From a virus, in the IMG/VR virus record IMGVR_UViG_3300044846_004119, positions 1 to 64,000 of that record: a DNA stretch of 64,000 nucleotides. One strand, 5' to 3'. Shown here one piece after another: positions 26,380 to 35,358 of the stretch; position 1 is the first letter of the stretch; each line of letters starts with the position of its first letter. The translations under genes and the position numbers were made by a program. The notes under the pieces are model-generated. The model did not search any database. It saw only the letters and a list, made by a program, of their open reading frames with translations, and was not told the DNA's origin.

Positions 26380-28653
26380 ATGGCATTAACAGGAAAAACA
26401 ATTGGACAACTAACATATCTTTCGGGAGTAACAACGGATACATTATTTCCCGTAGAATTGAGTGGTGATACATACCATATAGCATATTCTGCGTTCACTA
26501 ATTCAAACTATAACGAAGGAACTTACGATAATTTATATTCATTTGCCACAGGTGGCACACTAACCGCTGGAAGTTATTATTTAATGACCAACTTCCAAAC
26601 TTGTTATGACCAACCAAACTACGATAATACCAAAAACCCTATTACTACGGGTAACTATAAAACAGGAACAACAGAGCCAATTTTATTATTGGCAATATCT
26701 ACAACAGGATTTTCTCCTACCGTATATTCAACATTATACCCTAATGATAAAATAACATACGACATAACTTGGAATACCACCGAAATCACGAGTAGTCCTG
26801 CAAAAGGTAGAATCACTGAAAGAATTGATAACTTTAATAATAGAACTGATTATGATAACAGAAGTATTTTATTTAAAAGATATAACGGATATTCATATTA
26901 CGAAAATCTACCATTAAGTGGTCTTGTTGGGATAAGTGGTTTAACAGGAACAACTGCCGTGTTATATGGTAACACGGGTACAACATTTACCTCAAATTTC
27001 TCAACTGGTGACATTGTTTCAGTGCGAAATTTAGACCCTTCATTTTTTGAAGTTATATCTGTTGTAAGTAATTCTTTAGCAATTATATCAGGTGTAACAA
27101 TAAGTGTAACTACTGACTCACCATATTATTTTGGAATTGATGATGGTATAATGAGTTATTACCAACCTAATATAAGACAAGACCAAGTTTTTGAATATAC
27201 AACATTTGGTGATGCCATTGATGAAAGTGGAGCGGTTAATAATTATATTGGTAACTATTCTAACCTACATTTAGAATTTGGTACTGGAAATTTTTTACTC
27301 GCAAATAATGTATTCTTAATAGGTTCAATTAGAAACAACACCATTGGTAACGGTTCATATAATAACACATTTAATGATGATTGTGATAATAATCAAATAG
27401 GTGATGGATTTTATAATAACTCAACGAACAATGATTTTGACGGTAATATAATTGGTGAGAGTTTCAATAATAATTACATTACCTCTAATTTTGACAATAA
27501 TAGAATTGGTAGTGATTTTGACAATAACATTTTAATTGGTGGTTCTTTTTATAGAAACAATATTGGGAACGACTTTAACAATAATGTTTGGACTAATAGT
27601 GACTTTCAAAATAATGAAATAGGAAATCAGTTTAATGATAATAAAATTTATGGTGACTTCTATAATAATGATATTGGTAATGGGTATAATAATAATGAAA
27701 GTTACTCAACTTATAATCGTAATTTAATTGGGAACGGGTATAATGGTAATACGGTATATTCACAATTTTACGAAAATAATATTGAACACGTTTTTCAAAA
27801 TAATACTATTGGAACCAATTTAACTATTGGGACAGATAATTTTAGGGCTAATAGAGTTGGAAACAATTTTGAAGATAATATAATTAAAGTTAATTTTCAA
27901 TACAACAACATTTTAAATAATTTTAATAATAATACCATATATTGGGAGTTTAGAAAAAATTCAATATTAAATGATTTCAACCTAAACACAATTGGTGGAG
28001 TTGATAATTTAGGTCTTCTTTTTGAGAACAACCAAATTATGAATAATTTTAAAGGTAACGACATTCAAGGGGATTTTTGGAGTAACCAAATTAAAACAGA
28101 TTTTAAGGGTAATGATATATTTGAGGAGTTTGGATATAATAATATAGGATTTGGGTGTTCACCTAATTCTTTTAGTGGTGTAACAACACATAACAATATT
28201 GGTGATAATTTTTCATTTAATACTTGTTATGGTTCATTTTCGTACAACACAATAGGAACTGATTTTAACTCTAATGAGGTACAAGATGGATTTGGTTTTG
28301 GTGGGTCGTCTTCTCAAGGAAATAGAATTGGAAATGATTTTACAGATAATACCATCGGTGAATATTTCTACAATAATACTATTCCTGATAACTTTTACAA
28401 TAACACAATTGGTGATTCATTCCAATGGAATATTGTTAATACTGAAGTTAATAATGTTTGTTTAAGTACAGGTATGTTATATAACACAACAACAGTTAAT
28501 GTATTCAAAAATAAAAATGAAGATTATAGATTATCGTATTACGATGAAGTGGATGTTCTAACAATAGAAACATTAACTGAAGCTCCTTGTTTAGGTGGGT
28601 TAAACGTATTAGACATACCAGAAAATGATTTGAATTTCGGATTAATATTATAA
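26380..28653 (+). CDS. Beta-helix tail spike/fibre with NNxIG repeats
   Basis: A 757-residue protein. N-terminal ~310 residues are beta-rich (MALTGKTIGQLTYLSGV start, a pattern of tail fibre proteins). Residues ~318-685 are a long tandem array with a ~10-residue period, N-N-x-I-G-x-x-F-x-N, which looks like a pentapeptide-like or right-handed beta-helix solenoid. A short C-terminal domain ends it. No signal peptide. Likely a receptor-binding fibre or spike. Asn ladders would stack in the solenoid interior; this is inference. Confidence 0.75.
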   Translation: MALTGKTIGQLTYLSGVTTDTLFPVELSGDTYHIAYSAFTNSNYNEGTYDNLYSFATGGTLTAGSYYLMTNFQTCYDQPNYDNTKNPITTGNYKTGTTEPILLLAISTTGFSPTVYSTLYPNDKITYDITWNTTEITSSPAKGRITERIDNFNNRTDYDNRSILFKRYNGYSYYENLPLSGLVGISGLTGTTAVLYGNTGTTFTSNFSTGDIVSVRNLDPSFFEVISVVSNSLAIISGVTISVTTDSPYYFGIDDGIMSYYQPNIRQDQVFEYTTFGDAIDESGAVNNYIGNYSNLHLEFGTGNFLLANNVFLIGSIRNNTIGNGSYNNTFNDDCDNNQIGDGFYNNSTNNDFDGNIIGESFNNNYITSNFDNNRIGSDFDNNILIGGSFYRNNIGNDFNNNVWTNSDFQNNEIGNQFNDNKIYGDFYNNDIGNGYNNNESYSTYNRNLIGNGYNGNTVYSQFYENNIEHVFQNNTIGTNLTIGTDNFRANRVGNNFEDNIIKVNFQYNNILNNFNNNTIYWEFRKNSILNDFNLNTIGGVDNLGLLFENNQIMNNFKGNDIQGDFWSNQIKTDFKGNDIFEEFGYNNIGFGCSPNSFSGVTTHNNIGDNFSFNTCYGSFSYNTIGTDFNSNEVQDGFGFGGSSSQGNRIGNDFTDNTIGEYFYNNTIPDNFYNNTIGDSFQWNIVNTEVNNVCLSTGMLYNTTTVNVFKNKNEDYRLSYYDEVDVLTIETLTEAPCLGGLNVLDIPENDLNFGLIL
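27331..28436 (+). repeat. Asn/Ile/Gly solenoid coding repeats
   Basis: About thirty imperfect ~30-base units encoding N-N-x-I-G-x-x-F-x-N. DNA units are well diverged, so this is an old amplification compared with the exact copies in the collagen-like gene. Confidence 0.7.
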
Positions 28654-28680
28654 ATAAATAAAATAAAAAAAAACAAAAAA

Positions 28681-29757
28681 ATGATACAAGGAATTAGAAT
28701 AACAAGTACAAATTTATCAGGACTAACGGCAAACGTTACTTTTTTACCCACAACTGGTGGAACTATTAATTTAGGGCCTGAAGTAATACCATTTGATAAT
28801 ATTTCGGATTATCCTTACGGAACATACGAATTAGACGTTCCATTATATGATAGAATATATGAAATAGTTGTACCGGCACCATTAACAGGTCAGAGTGCAT
28901 ATACTGAAACAGTAAGAACTGTTACCGTTGACGGAGGAGTACAACCATTCTCAGGAGCGGTATTATCTGAAGTGTGGGGAACATATACAACAGAATATAT
29001 TACAAATGAAGGAATACCATCAACTGATATTGTTTTAGCTGAAGGTATTTGTTCTGATGACGTTGACGCAGCATACTTACCCGGAAATATCGGTGGATGG
29101 CCAACAAGTATTAATTCTTTCTTAGGACCATTTATGTCCGGTGGATTGGCAGGTTATCCGTTTGTTGGTAGTGTCGGATTTGGAGCGTTTTCAAGTCACG
29201 TAGCTACAACTCTTGACGGAACCTTGTTCGTTACAAGTATGCCACACATTGGTGTTACTGAAGATGGACGTTCAGGTAGAATGTTAAGAAGAGGTAAAGC
29301 AAATAGTTTAACTGATAATACCTGTGGTGCCGTTGCAGGGGCAATTGACCAAGTTGTAAATGTATTAACTAATGCTCCAAATATAGAAAATCCACCATTT
29401 GACAATGGTAATTATTCTTTTTGGAAATTAACTGATATTTTATGGCCGCACAAATATTCATTATCAAATTTTACAGGTACTAGTGAAGAAGTATATAATA
29501 AACAAATGATTTTAGCAACTGAAATAATTAGAGATTCTGCTTATGATTATATTATTGCAAATTTACCTGCAGCAACCGAAGCAAACACTGAGAATGACGT
29601 ATATTTTTTAAGTGGTATTTTTATTAATTCTGATGTTAGTTCCGGTACAACACAATTTGAATCATATGTTGTTGTTGATAAAGTTATGAAATATGTGTTT
29701 GATGACCAGTGGTATGATATAACTGTTGATTATATGGCTGGATTACCTATTGACTAA
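28681..29757 (+). CDS. Virion-operon protein with LCIB-type beta-carbonic-anhydrase-like domain
   Basis: A 358-residue protein. The first ~95 residues are beta-rich. The rest carries a signature like the LCIB/LCIC beta-carbonic anhydrases: C124-S-D126, GFGAFSSH173, then MPH189IG-V, G-x-x-G-x-x-x-R-R-G and TC215GAVAGAI. C124, H189 and C215 would be the three zinc ligands and D126 the CxD aspartate. It lies within the tail-fibre operon, 27 bases after the beta-helix gene, with an A-rich leader. An enzyme is possible, but the domain may be a structural scaffold. Assignment is by remembered motif pattern only. Confidence 0.55.
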   Translation: MIQGIRITSTNLSGLTANVTFLPTTGGTINLGPEVIPFDNISDYPYGTYELDVPLYDRIYEIVVPAPLTGQSAYTETVRTVTVDGGVQPFSGAVLSEVWGTYTTEYITNEGIPSTDIVLAEGICSDDVDAAYLPGNIGGWPTSINSFLGPFMSGGLAGYPFVGSVGFGAFSSHVATTLDGTLFVTSMPHIGVTEDGRSGRMLRRGKANSLTDNTCGAVAGAIDQVVNVLTNAPNIENPPFDNGNYSFWKLTDILWPHKYSLSNFTGTSEEVYNKQMILATEIIRDSAYDYIIANLPAATEANTENDVYFLSGIFINSDVSSGTTQFESYVVVDKVMKYVFDDQWYDITVDYMAGLPID

Positions 29758-29777
29758 ATAAATTAAAAAATAAAAAA

Positions 29778-30992
29778 ATGGCAACAAAATATATTGTTAA
29801 TGATTTAACAGGACAAACCATAACGGGTGACCTAACAATCAATGGAAATTTAAATGTTACAGGAACAACAAGTGGTTTATCGACTTACAAAGCACTATTA
29901 ACTCAATTAGGTTCCCAAACAGGTACCACCTTAGGTGGTTTTGGTGGTCTTAATGATGGTTTAATTATAGGTGAAACCTATACAATAACTGATTATGTTA
30001 GTGATGATGATTTTAGTAATATTGCCGATGTAACAAGTGGAGGAATTCTTAATATTGATTATGTTGGTACCGCAACAAATGGTTCTGGAGTCTTTAACGG
30101 TCTTACAGGAACAACAAGTGGTTTGGGTAGTGGGGCATCTTTTGATGTTTATATATGTGGAACGACATATAATTCAATTACCGTTGTAACAAGTGGAGTT
30201 GATTATGTTGTGGGAGACACAATAACAATATTAGGAACTGAACTTAGTGGTAGTACGCCTACAAATGATATAACAATTACAGTTACTGGTTTTAATCCTA
30301 ATCAAACGGGTTGTGTTTTTATTGCAACAGGAGAAATACCAACAAATTGGAGTAACGGTTCTACTTTAGTATCTAGCGGTAATTTAGTGGTAAAAGTATT
30401 AGAAAACAATTTGGGATTTGACATTGAGTGGGATTATGGTATTTTTGACGAAGGAATTTATTTTGGAGTTAATTCAACCACAGGACCATTGTATAATACT
30501 TTTAATAGAAACACAACATTTGTTTTAGGTGGTGGAAATCCAAATCCGTATATCGGTCCTAACCTATTAGAAACTTTTATAGGTCCTATAAGTATATCCG
30601 AGAAAGATGACGCGATTATTGTTGCGGTGTTTGATACGGAGATACTTGAATCAGTTCCTGATAGTTTGTATTATTTTCCTATTGAGATTCAAATTCAACA
30701 AGATACCGACACAACACCAATTGTAATAAGTGGAACTGTAGAAACATCTTTTCCTATTACTCTTACTAGTATTGATTTGCGTTGTAATGGAAATTACATC
30801 CAATCACTTTACGGAGATGGTACAGTAAATGATATGTCAGAACTTATAACTTACTTAAACTCTGAATCAGATATGAGTTATTTAGGTGTATATTCTGATG
30901 ACGGTGATGGAGTTCTTTTAGAAATGTCAACCAATTTAGTAAATCAATTCTGTTCTAGTGGAACATTAACGTTTGAGGTATTCAACGATTAA
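29778..30992 (+). CDS. Tail fibre protein
   Basis: A 404-residue beta-rich, Gly/Thr/Asn-rich protein. The N-terminus has TGDLTINGNLNVTGTTSG, a common short beta-prism repeat of phage fibres. Central and C-terminal parts are beta strands with few helices. No membrane segments. It is the last gene of the fibre block, with an A-rich leader. Probably a trimeric distal fibre or adhesin. Confidence 0.65.
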   Translation: MATKYIVNDLTGQTITGDLTINGNLNVTGTTSGLSTYKALLTQLGSQTGTTLGGFGGLNDGLIIGETYTITDYVSDDDFSNIADVTSGGILNIDYVGTATNGSGVFNGLTGTTSGLGSGASFDVYICGTTYNSITVVTSGVDYVVGDTITILGTELSGSTPTNDITITVTGFNPNQTGCVFIATGEIPTNWSNGSTLVSSGNLVVKVLENNLGFDIEWDYGIFDEGIYFGVNSTTGPLYNTFNRNTTFVLGGGNPNPYIGPNLLETFIGPISISEKDDAIIVAVFDTEILESVPDSLYYFPIEIQIQQDTDTTPIVISGTVETSFPITLTSIDLRCNGNYIQSLYGDGTVNDMSELITYLNSESDMSYLGVYSDDGDGVLLEMSTNLVNQFCSSGTLTFEVFND

Positions 30993-31011
30993 ATTTATAA
31001 AATTTAAAAAA

Positions 31012-31251
31012 ATGATAAAATATATTAAAAGAAAAAGTGATAATAAGTTTCTACAATCTTTAGAAAATGATGTTTGGGTTGATAACTCAAAGGAGGCTTA
31101 TGAAATGACATATAGAGAATGTGAGAATACAAAAACCACATTACTTAACACATATACTTCTGAAGAAATAACTGAAGTTTTTAATATGTTTAAGAGTAAA
31201 CCAATGTCAAGAGAAGAAAAAAAAGAACTACTTAATTTACTAAAAAAATAA
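31012..31251 (+). CDS. Small hypothetical protein
   Basis: A 79-residue basic, mostly helical protein beginning MIKYIKRKSDNKFLQ after an A-rich leader. An upstream in-frame alternative start at 30973 lies inside the fibre gene, so the ATG after the poly-A leader is preferred. No family recognised. Confidence 0.5.
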   Translation: MIKYIKRKSDNKFLQSLENDVWVDNSKEAYEMTYRECENTKTTLLNTYTSEEITEVFNMFKSKPMSREEKKELLNLLKK

Positions 31252-31255
31252 CCCT

Positions 31256-31504
31256 ATGAGAATAAATATTTTAACAGAAAACGATAAGGTAGAACAAGTA
31301 AGAGAAGCTTGGATAAATAAAAATGTTATGAAAATACCTTGTTCATCAACAGGAGAAGAACCTGCAACTCATTGGTTTTGTACAATGGCAGGTTCTGAGG
31401 AAAAAATGAACTCTATTTACGCTAAGAAAAACTTATCTATAATGGAATTAGAAATTGGTCCAAAAGAATTTCTTAATAAATGGAATCTGAAAATTATAAG
31501 ATAG
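31256..31504 (+). CDS. Small hypothetical protein with MKI-ITE-type start
   Basis: An 82-residue protein starting MRINILTENDK, resembling the N-terminal M-K-I-x-I-T-E motif of the proteins at 40415 and 40708. Otherwise no domain recognised; contains two cysteines and several aromatic residues. It overlaps the next gene by 25 bases. Confidence 0.45.
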   Translation: MRINILTENDKVEQVREAWINKNVMKIPCSSTGEEPATHWFCTMAGSEEKMNSIYAKKNLSIMELEIGPKEFLNKWNLKIIR

Positions 31505-32112
31505 TAAAAAATTTCATCAGTAATGATGAGGTCAAAATAATTGTAGATTGGGTAGATTCATTAAATCCTGAAGACGGTGACCCCAATTACCACTTAAGTG
31601 AAATCTCAAAAACACTAAAGGGAAAATCTTGTGTTATAGACATCTCAAATACCGAACTTACAAACTACATTACAAACTTTCAATCAGTTTCTAAAGTTTC
31701 AAATCAAGAGACACCCCCAATTATCAAAACTATTTTTAAAAGGATATCTGAAAAAAATAACCTACCCCTTGATAATATCTTTATTCAAGCGGTTGATATG
31801 AAAAAAGGTGGTAAAATACAACCCCACTATGATGCGTCGATTGATGGTTACATAAATTATAAGTGTAACATAAGTGTGTTATCAGAAGATTATAAAATTT
31901 TTATAGACGGTTCTTCACCTGTAATAGAACAAAAAGACCTATACTGTTTTGAGGCTTCGTTATACAAACATTGGACAGAAGAGTTTAACTCAAGAAGAGT
32001 TTTTTTAAGTTTTGGGTTTATAGTTCCATATCATGTTTTGGGTAGAACTCATGACGACCCAAGAGTTAGATTAAGTCAAAGAATTGAAAAATATTTTCAA
32101 AAACTTAGTTGA
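31480..32112 (+). CDS. 2-oxoglutarate/Fe(II)-dependent oxygenase-like protein
   Basis: A 210-residue protein with a prolyl-hydroxylase/AlkB-like core: KIQPH116YD118 as the H-x-D motif, a distal His in YKH164W and Arg172/173 before VFLSFGF as the 2-oxoglutarate anchor. It is the second such enzyme in the window and lies just before DNA polymerase. Candidate roles are DNA repair, nucleotide modification or protein hydroxylation. Catalytic residues are present, substrate unknown. The start at 31480 overlaps the previous gene by 25 bases. Confidence 0.65.
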   Translation: MESENYKIVKNFISNDEVKIIVDWVDSLNPEDGDPNYHLSEISKTLKGKSCVIDISNTELTNYITNFQSVSKVSNQETPPIIKTIFKRISEKNNLPLDNIFIQAVDMKKGGKIQPHYDASIDGYINYKCNISVLSEDYKIFIDGSSPVIEQKDLYCFEASLYKHWTEEFNSRRVFLSFGFIVPYHVLGRTHDDPRVRLSQRIEKYFQKLS

Positions 32113-32133
32113 TATAAAACAAAACAAAACCTA

Positions 32134-32140
32134 TATTTAT
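32134..32140 (+). promoter_or_regulatory. TATTTAT motif before DNA polymerase
   Basis: Coding-strand TATTTATTTA 59 bases before the GTG start, in an 87-base spacer. The spacer also holds a weak hairpin (CCGA/TCGG, near 32154-32166). Confidence 0.35.
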
Positions 32141-32199
32141 TTACGAAGGTAAATGCCGACCTTATTCGGTAGCTAATACACCAACTAAAATAATTTATA

Positions 32200-34986
32200 G
32201 TGATAAGTCAAGAAGAAATTAAGTCGTTTCTTGAAGGGAGCGACCCTGAAGAACATATTGTGGCCATAGAGTTTGATTATGTCACAGATTCTATATACAA
32301 AATTAAAGAAATACCTGGTCAAGGTAAAATAATCAAAAAAGATACTTTCACGGCATTTGCTTGGGTTGGTGACTTAAGAGGTTTGAATTTTTATTCATCT
32401 TCTAAGGACCAACAGAAAGCGGCAATGACCAAATATGGTATTGTTATAGATAAGTTAGAAACTGAAGGTAATGAAAGATTAGAACAAGGACTTAAGTTCA
32501 TGGTCAAATCTTTAAAAGGATACCGAACATTAATACAATTTTTTAGGGACGGTGGGTTAGACCCATGGTCAGAACGAGCTAAAAATTTAATCTTAGTTCT
32601 TCCTCCTGTAGAACAATATCTAATCTCAAGGGAGAAGAGGTTATTCAAAGGGTACGAGGAATATAATGACATCACGAGACTCGGATTCGACTTAGAGACG
32701 ACCTCTCTTGAACCTAAAGACGGTCGTATATTCATGATAGGAATCAAAACCAATAAAGGATTCCAAAGAGTTATTGAATGTGCTGACGAAGACCAAGAAA
32801 GAAGAGGTATTGTAGAATTTTTTAGAATTATAGATGAATTAAAACCATCAATTATTGGTGGATATAACTCTTTTAACTTTGACTGGTTTTGGATATTCGA
32901 AAGATGTAAGGCTCTAAATTTAGACATTAAAAAGATATCAAAATCACTAAACCCATCAAGGCCAATCTCTCAAAAGGATGGTATGTTAAAACTTGCTAAC
33001 GAGGTTGAGAGATTTGTTCAAACAGGGTTATGGGGGTATAACATCATCGACATCATTCACTCTGTCCGTAGAGCTCAAGCAATTAACTCAAGTATTAAAT
33101 CAGCGGGTTTGAAATATATAACTCAATACATTAACGCTGAAGCGCCTGACCGTGTATACATCCCCCATGAAGAAATTGGTTCTATGTATGCCAATAAAGA
33201 AGAGTTTTGGTTAAACGTAACTAATGGGAAATACAAGAGGGCGGATAAACCTGAGTTTAATAATTTAGACACTCGTTTTCCTGGCACCTACATTAAAGTT
33301 ACAGGTGATAATATAGTTGAGCGTTATCTTGACGATGACTTAGAGGAAACGTTAACTGTCGATGATGAGTTCAATCAGGGAACGTTTCTATTAGCATCAA
33401 TGGTACCTACAACATATGAAAGAGTATCAACAATGGGTACCGCAACATTATGGAAAATGTTGATGTTAGCTTGGTCTCATAAATACAAATTAGCAATCCC
33501 AAAAAAACAAGAAAAGACAGAATTTGTTGGTGGTTTATCAAGACTACTTAAAGTAGGGTATTCAAGAAACGTATTAAAACTTGACTACTCTTCTCTATAT
33601 CCATCAATTCAGTTAGTACATGACGTATTCCCTGAATGTGATGTTAGAGGGGCGATGAAAGGAATGTTATCTTATTTCCGTAATGCTCGTATTATGTATA
33701 AAAACTTGGCGTCAGAATTTTATGATGTGGATAAAAAGAAATCATTATCTTATGACCGTAAACAATTACCGATTAAGATTTTTATTAACTCAATGTTTGG
33801 CGCGTTATCCGCACCTCAAGTATTTGCGTGGGGTGATATGTATATGGGGGAACAAATTACCTGTACAGGTAGACAATATCTTCGTCAGATGATTAAGTTT
33901 TTTATTAAAAAAGGTTATACTCCACTTGTAATGGATACTGACGGTGTCAACTTTGCTAAACCTGAGGGGTGGGAAAATAGACGTTATATTGGTAAAGGTC
34001 TTAACTGGAAAGTTAAAGAAGGTAAGGAATACACTGGTGATGATTCGGACGTTGCAGAATTTAACGATTTATTCATGAGAGGTGAAATGGCTTTAGATAC
34101 TGATGGTACTTGGCCGTCATGTATTAACTTGGCTCGTAAGAACTATGCTGTTATGGAGTCAAGCGGTAAAGTTAAATTAACTGGTAATACAATTAAATCT
34201 AAAAAATTACCACTATACATTGAGGACTTTTTAGATAAAGGGGTTAAACAATTACTTGAGGGTAAAGGTCAAGAATTTGTTGAGTGGTACTACGAGTATG
34301 TTCAGAAAATATTTAATTTAGAAATTCCTTTAATGAAAATTGCCCAAAGAGCTAAAGTTAAATTATCTTTAGATGATTATAAAAAACGTTGTACTCAAAA
34401 AACCAAAGCCGGCTCATTAATGAGTAGAATGGCTCATATGGAGTTAGCCATCAAACATAATCTAAACATTCAGTTAGGTGATGTTATTTATTATGTAAAT
34501 AACGGATTAAGAGCTTCTCATGGTGATGTTCAAAAAATTACTAAAGCTAACTATACTAAAAAAGAATTAGATTTATTTTCCCAAGAAAATGGTAAAGAAC
34601 CTGAGAATAAAAGTACCTCAATAATACAACTTAATTGTTATATGTTAGAACCAACTGAGATTGAGAATAATCCAAACATGAAAGGTGAATATAACATACA
34701 AAGAGCCATAACAACCTTTAATAAAAGAATTGCTCCCCTATTAGTAGTATTCAAAGAAGAAGTTAGAAACGGATTAATTGTAAACAATCCTGAAGACCGT
34801 GGTTTTTTTACTAAGGGACAATGTGAATTAATTAATGGAGTACCATTTAAAGAGGGTGACCAAGATACCTTAGAGGAAGTGTTAACTTTATCTGATGGTG
34901 AAGTTAAATATTGGGATAAAAGAGGAATGAGCCCTGATTATATATATGAATTAGCTTCTGAAGGATGGGAAAAGTTTATAAATTAA
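32200..34986 (+). CDS. Family B DNA polymerase
   Basis: A 928-residue T4 gp43-like replicative polymerase, close to the usual ~900 residues. Exonuclease motif Exo I is FDLETT (~162-167) and Exo II is in GGYNSFNFDW. Polymerase motif A is DYSSLYPS (~462), motif B has INSMFGAL (~530), motif C is MDTDGV (~579). Start codon is GTG, as no upstream ATG is in frame. It acts in phage DNA replication with the gp32-like protein at the window end. Active-site residues all appear intact, so both synthesis and proofreading are likely functional. Confidence 0.95.
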   Translation: MISQEEIKSFLEGSDPEEHIVAIEFDYVTDSIYKIKEIPGQGKIIKKDTFTAFAWVGDLRGLNFYSSSKDQQKAAMTKYGIVIDKLETEGNERLEQGLKFMVKSLKGYRTLIQFFRDGGLDPWSERAKNLILVLPPVEQYLISREKRLFKGYEEYNDITRLGFDLETTSLEPKDGRIFMIGIKTNKGFQRVIECADEDQERRGIVEFFRIIDELKPSIIGGYNSFNFDWFWIFERCKALNLDIKKISKSLNPSRPISQKDGMLKLANEVERFVQTGLWGYNIIDIIHSVRRAQAINSSIKSAGLKYITQYINAEAPDRVYIPHEEIGSMYANKEEFWLNVTNGKYKRADKPEFNNLDTRFPGTYIKVTGDNIVERYLDDDLEETLTVDDEFNQGTFLLASMVPTTYERVSTMGTATLWKMLMLAWSHKYKLAIPKKQEKTEFVGGLSRLLKVGYSRNVLKLDYSSLYPSIQLVHDVFPECDVRGAMKGMLSYFRNARIMYKNLASEFYDVDKKKSLSYDRKQLPIKIFINSMFGALSAPQVFAWGDMYMGEQITCTGRQYLRQMIKFFIKKGYTPLVMDTDGVNFAKPEGWENRRYIGKGLNWKVKEGKEYTGDDSDVAEFNDLFMRGEMALDTDGTWPSCINLARKNYAVMESSGKVKLTGNTIKSKKLPLYIEDFLDKGVKQLLEGKGQEFVEWYYEYVQKIFNLEIPLMKIAQRAKVKLSLDDYKKRCTQKTKAGSLMSRMAHMELAIKHNLNIQLGDVIYYVNNGLRASHGDVQKITKANYTKKELDLFSQENGKEPENKSTSIIQLNCYMLEPTEIENNPNMKGEYNIQRAITTFNKRIAPLLVVFKEEVRNGLIVNNPEDRGFFTKGQCELINGVPFKEGDQDTLEEVLTLSDGEVKYWDKRGMSPDYIYELASEGWEKFIN

Positions 34987-35357
34987 CTTAACTTTAATCC
35001 ATCAGAGGATATAATGTACCAAACATCGTCCATCATAAGAAATTCAACACAAGCACCTTTATCGATTAAAATTTCGTCATAGTACTCGTCAATTTTATTT
35101 TTACTAGGAACAATTAATACTTTTGTTAATGTTTTAATAACAATATATTCTGTAGTGTCTGAGTTTAAAGTTATTTTTGATTGTTCAACATCTTTAACTA
35201 ATATAAACTCTTCACCATTAGTACTATAATTAGGTTCTCTGACAACTAATCTAAGTTCGGGGTTTTGAGACATACTAACGGGCGGTTGAGTTTCTCTACC
35301 CCCAACAAATATTTTATCCCCAATTTGTTTTCTACCAAAATTTTTTCTTATTGTCAT
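34983..35357 (-). CDS. Small beta-rich hypothetical protein
   Basis: A 124-residue protein with a disordered N-terminus and a beta-rich C-terminal half. The C-terminal part (KIDEYYDEILIDKGACVEF then MDDVWYIISSDGL) resembles short domains at the ends of phage fibre or decoration proteins. It overlaps the DNA polymerase stop by four bases tail to tail, and starts just after the neck-like gene in the minus-strand operon. Structural role is likely, function not recognised. Confidence 0.45.
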   Translation of the reverse strand: MTIRKNFGRKQIGDKIFVGGRETQPPVSMSQNPELRLVVREPNYSTNGEEFILVKDVEQSKITLNSDTTEYIVIKTLTKVLIVPSKNKIDEYYDEILIDKGACVEFLMMDDVWYIISSDGLKLS

Positions 35358-35358
35358 A

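Noticed and set aside
32150-32175. Hairpin CCGA-CCTTAT-TCGG as terminator before DNA polymerase
   Set aside because: Only four to five pairs and no U-run; too weak to call.
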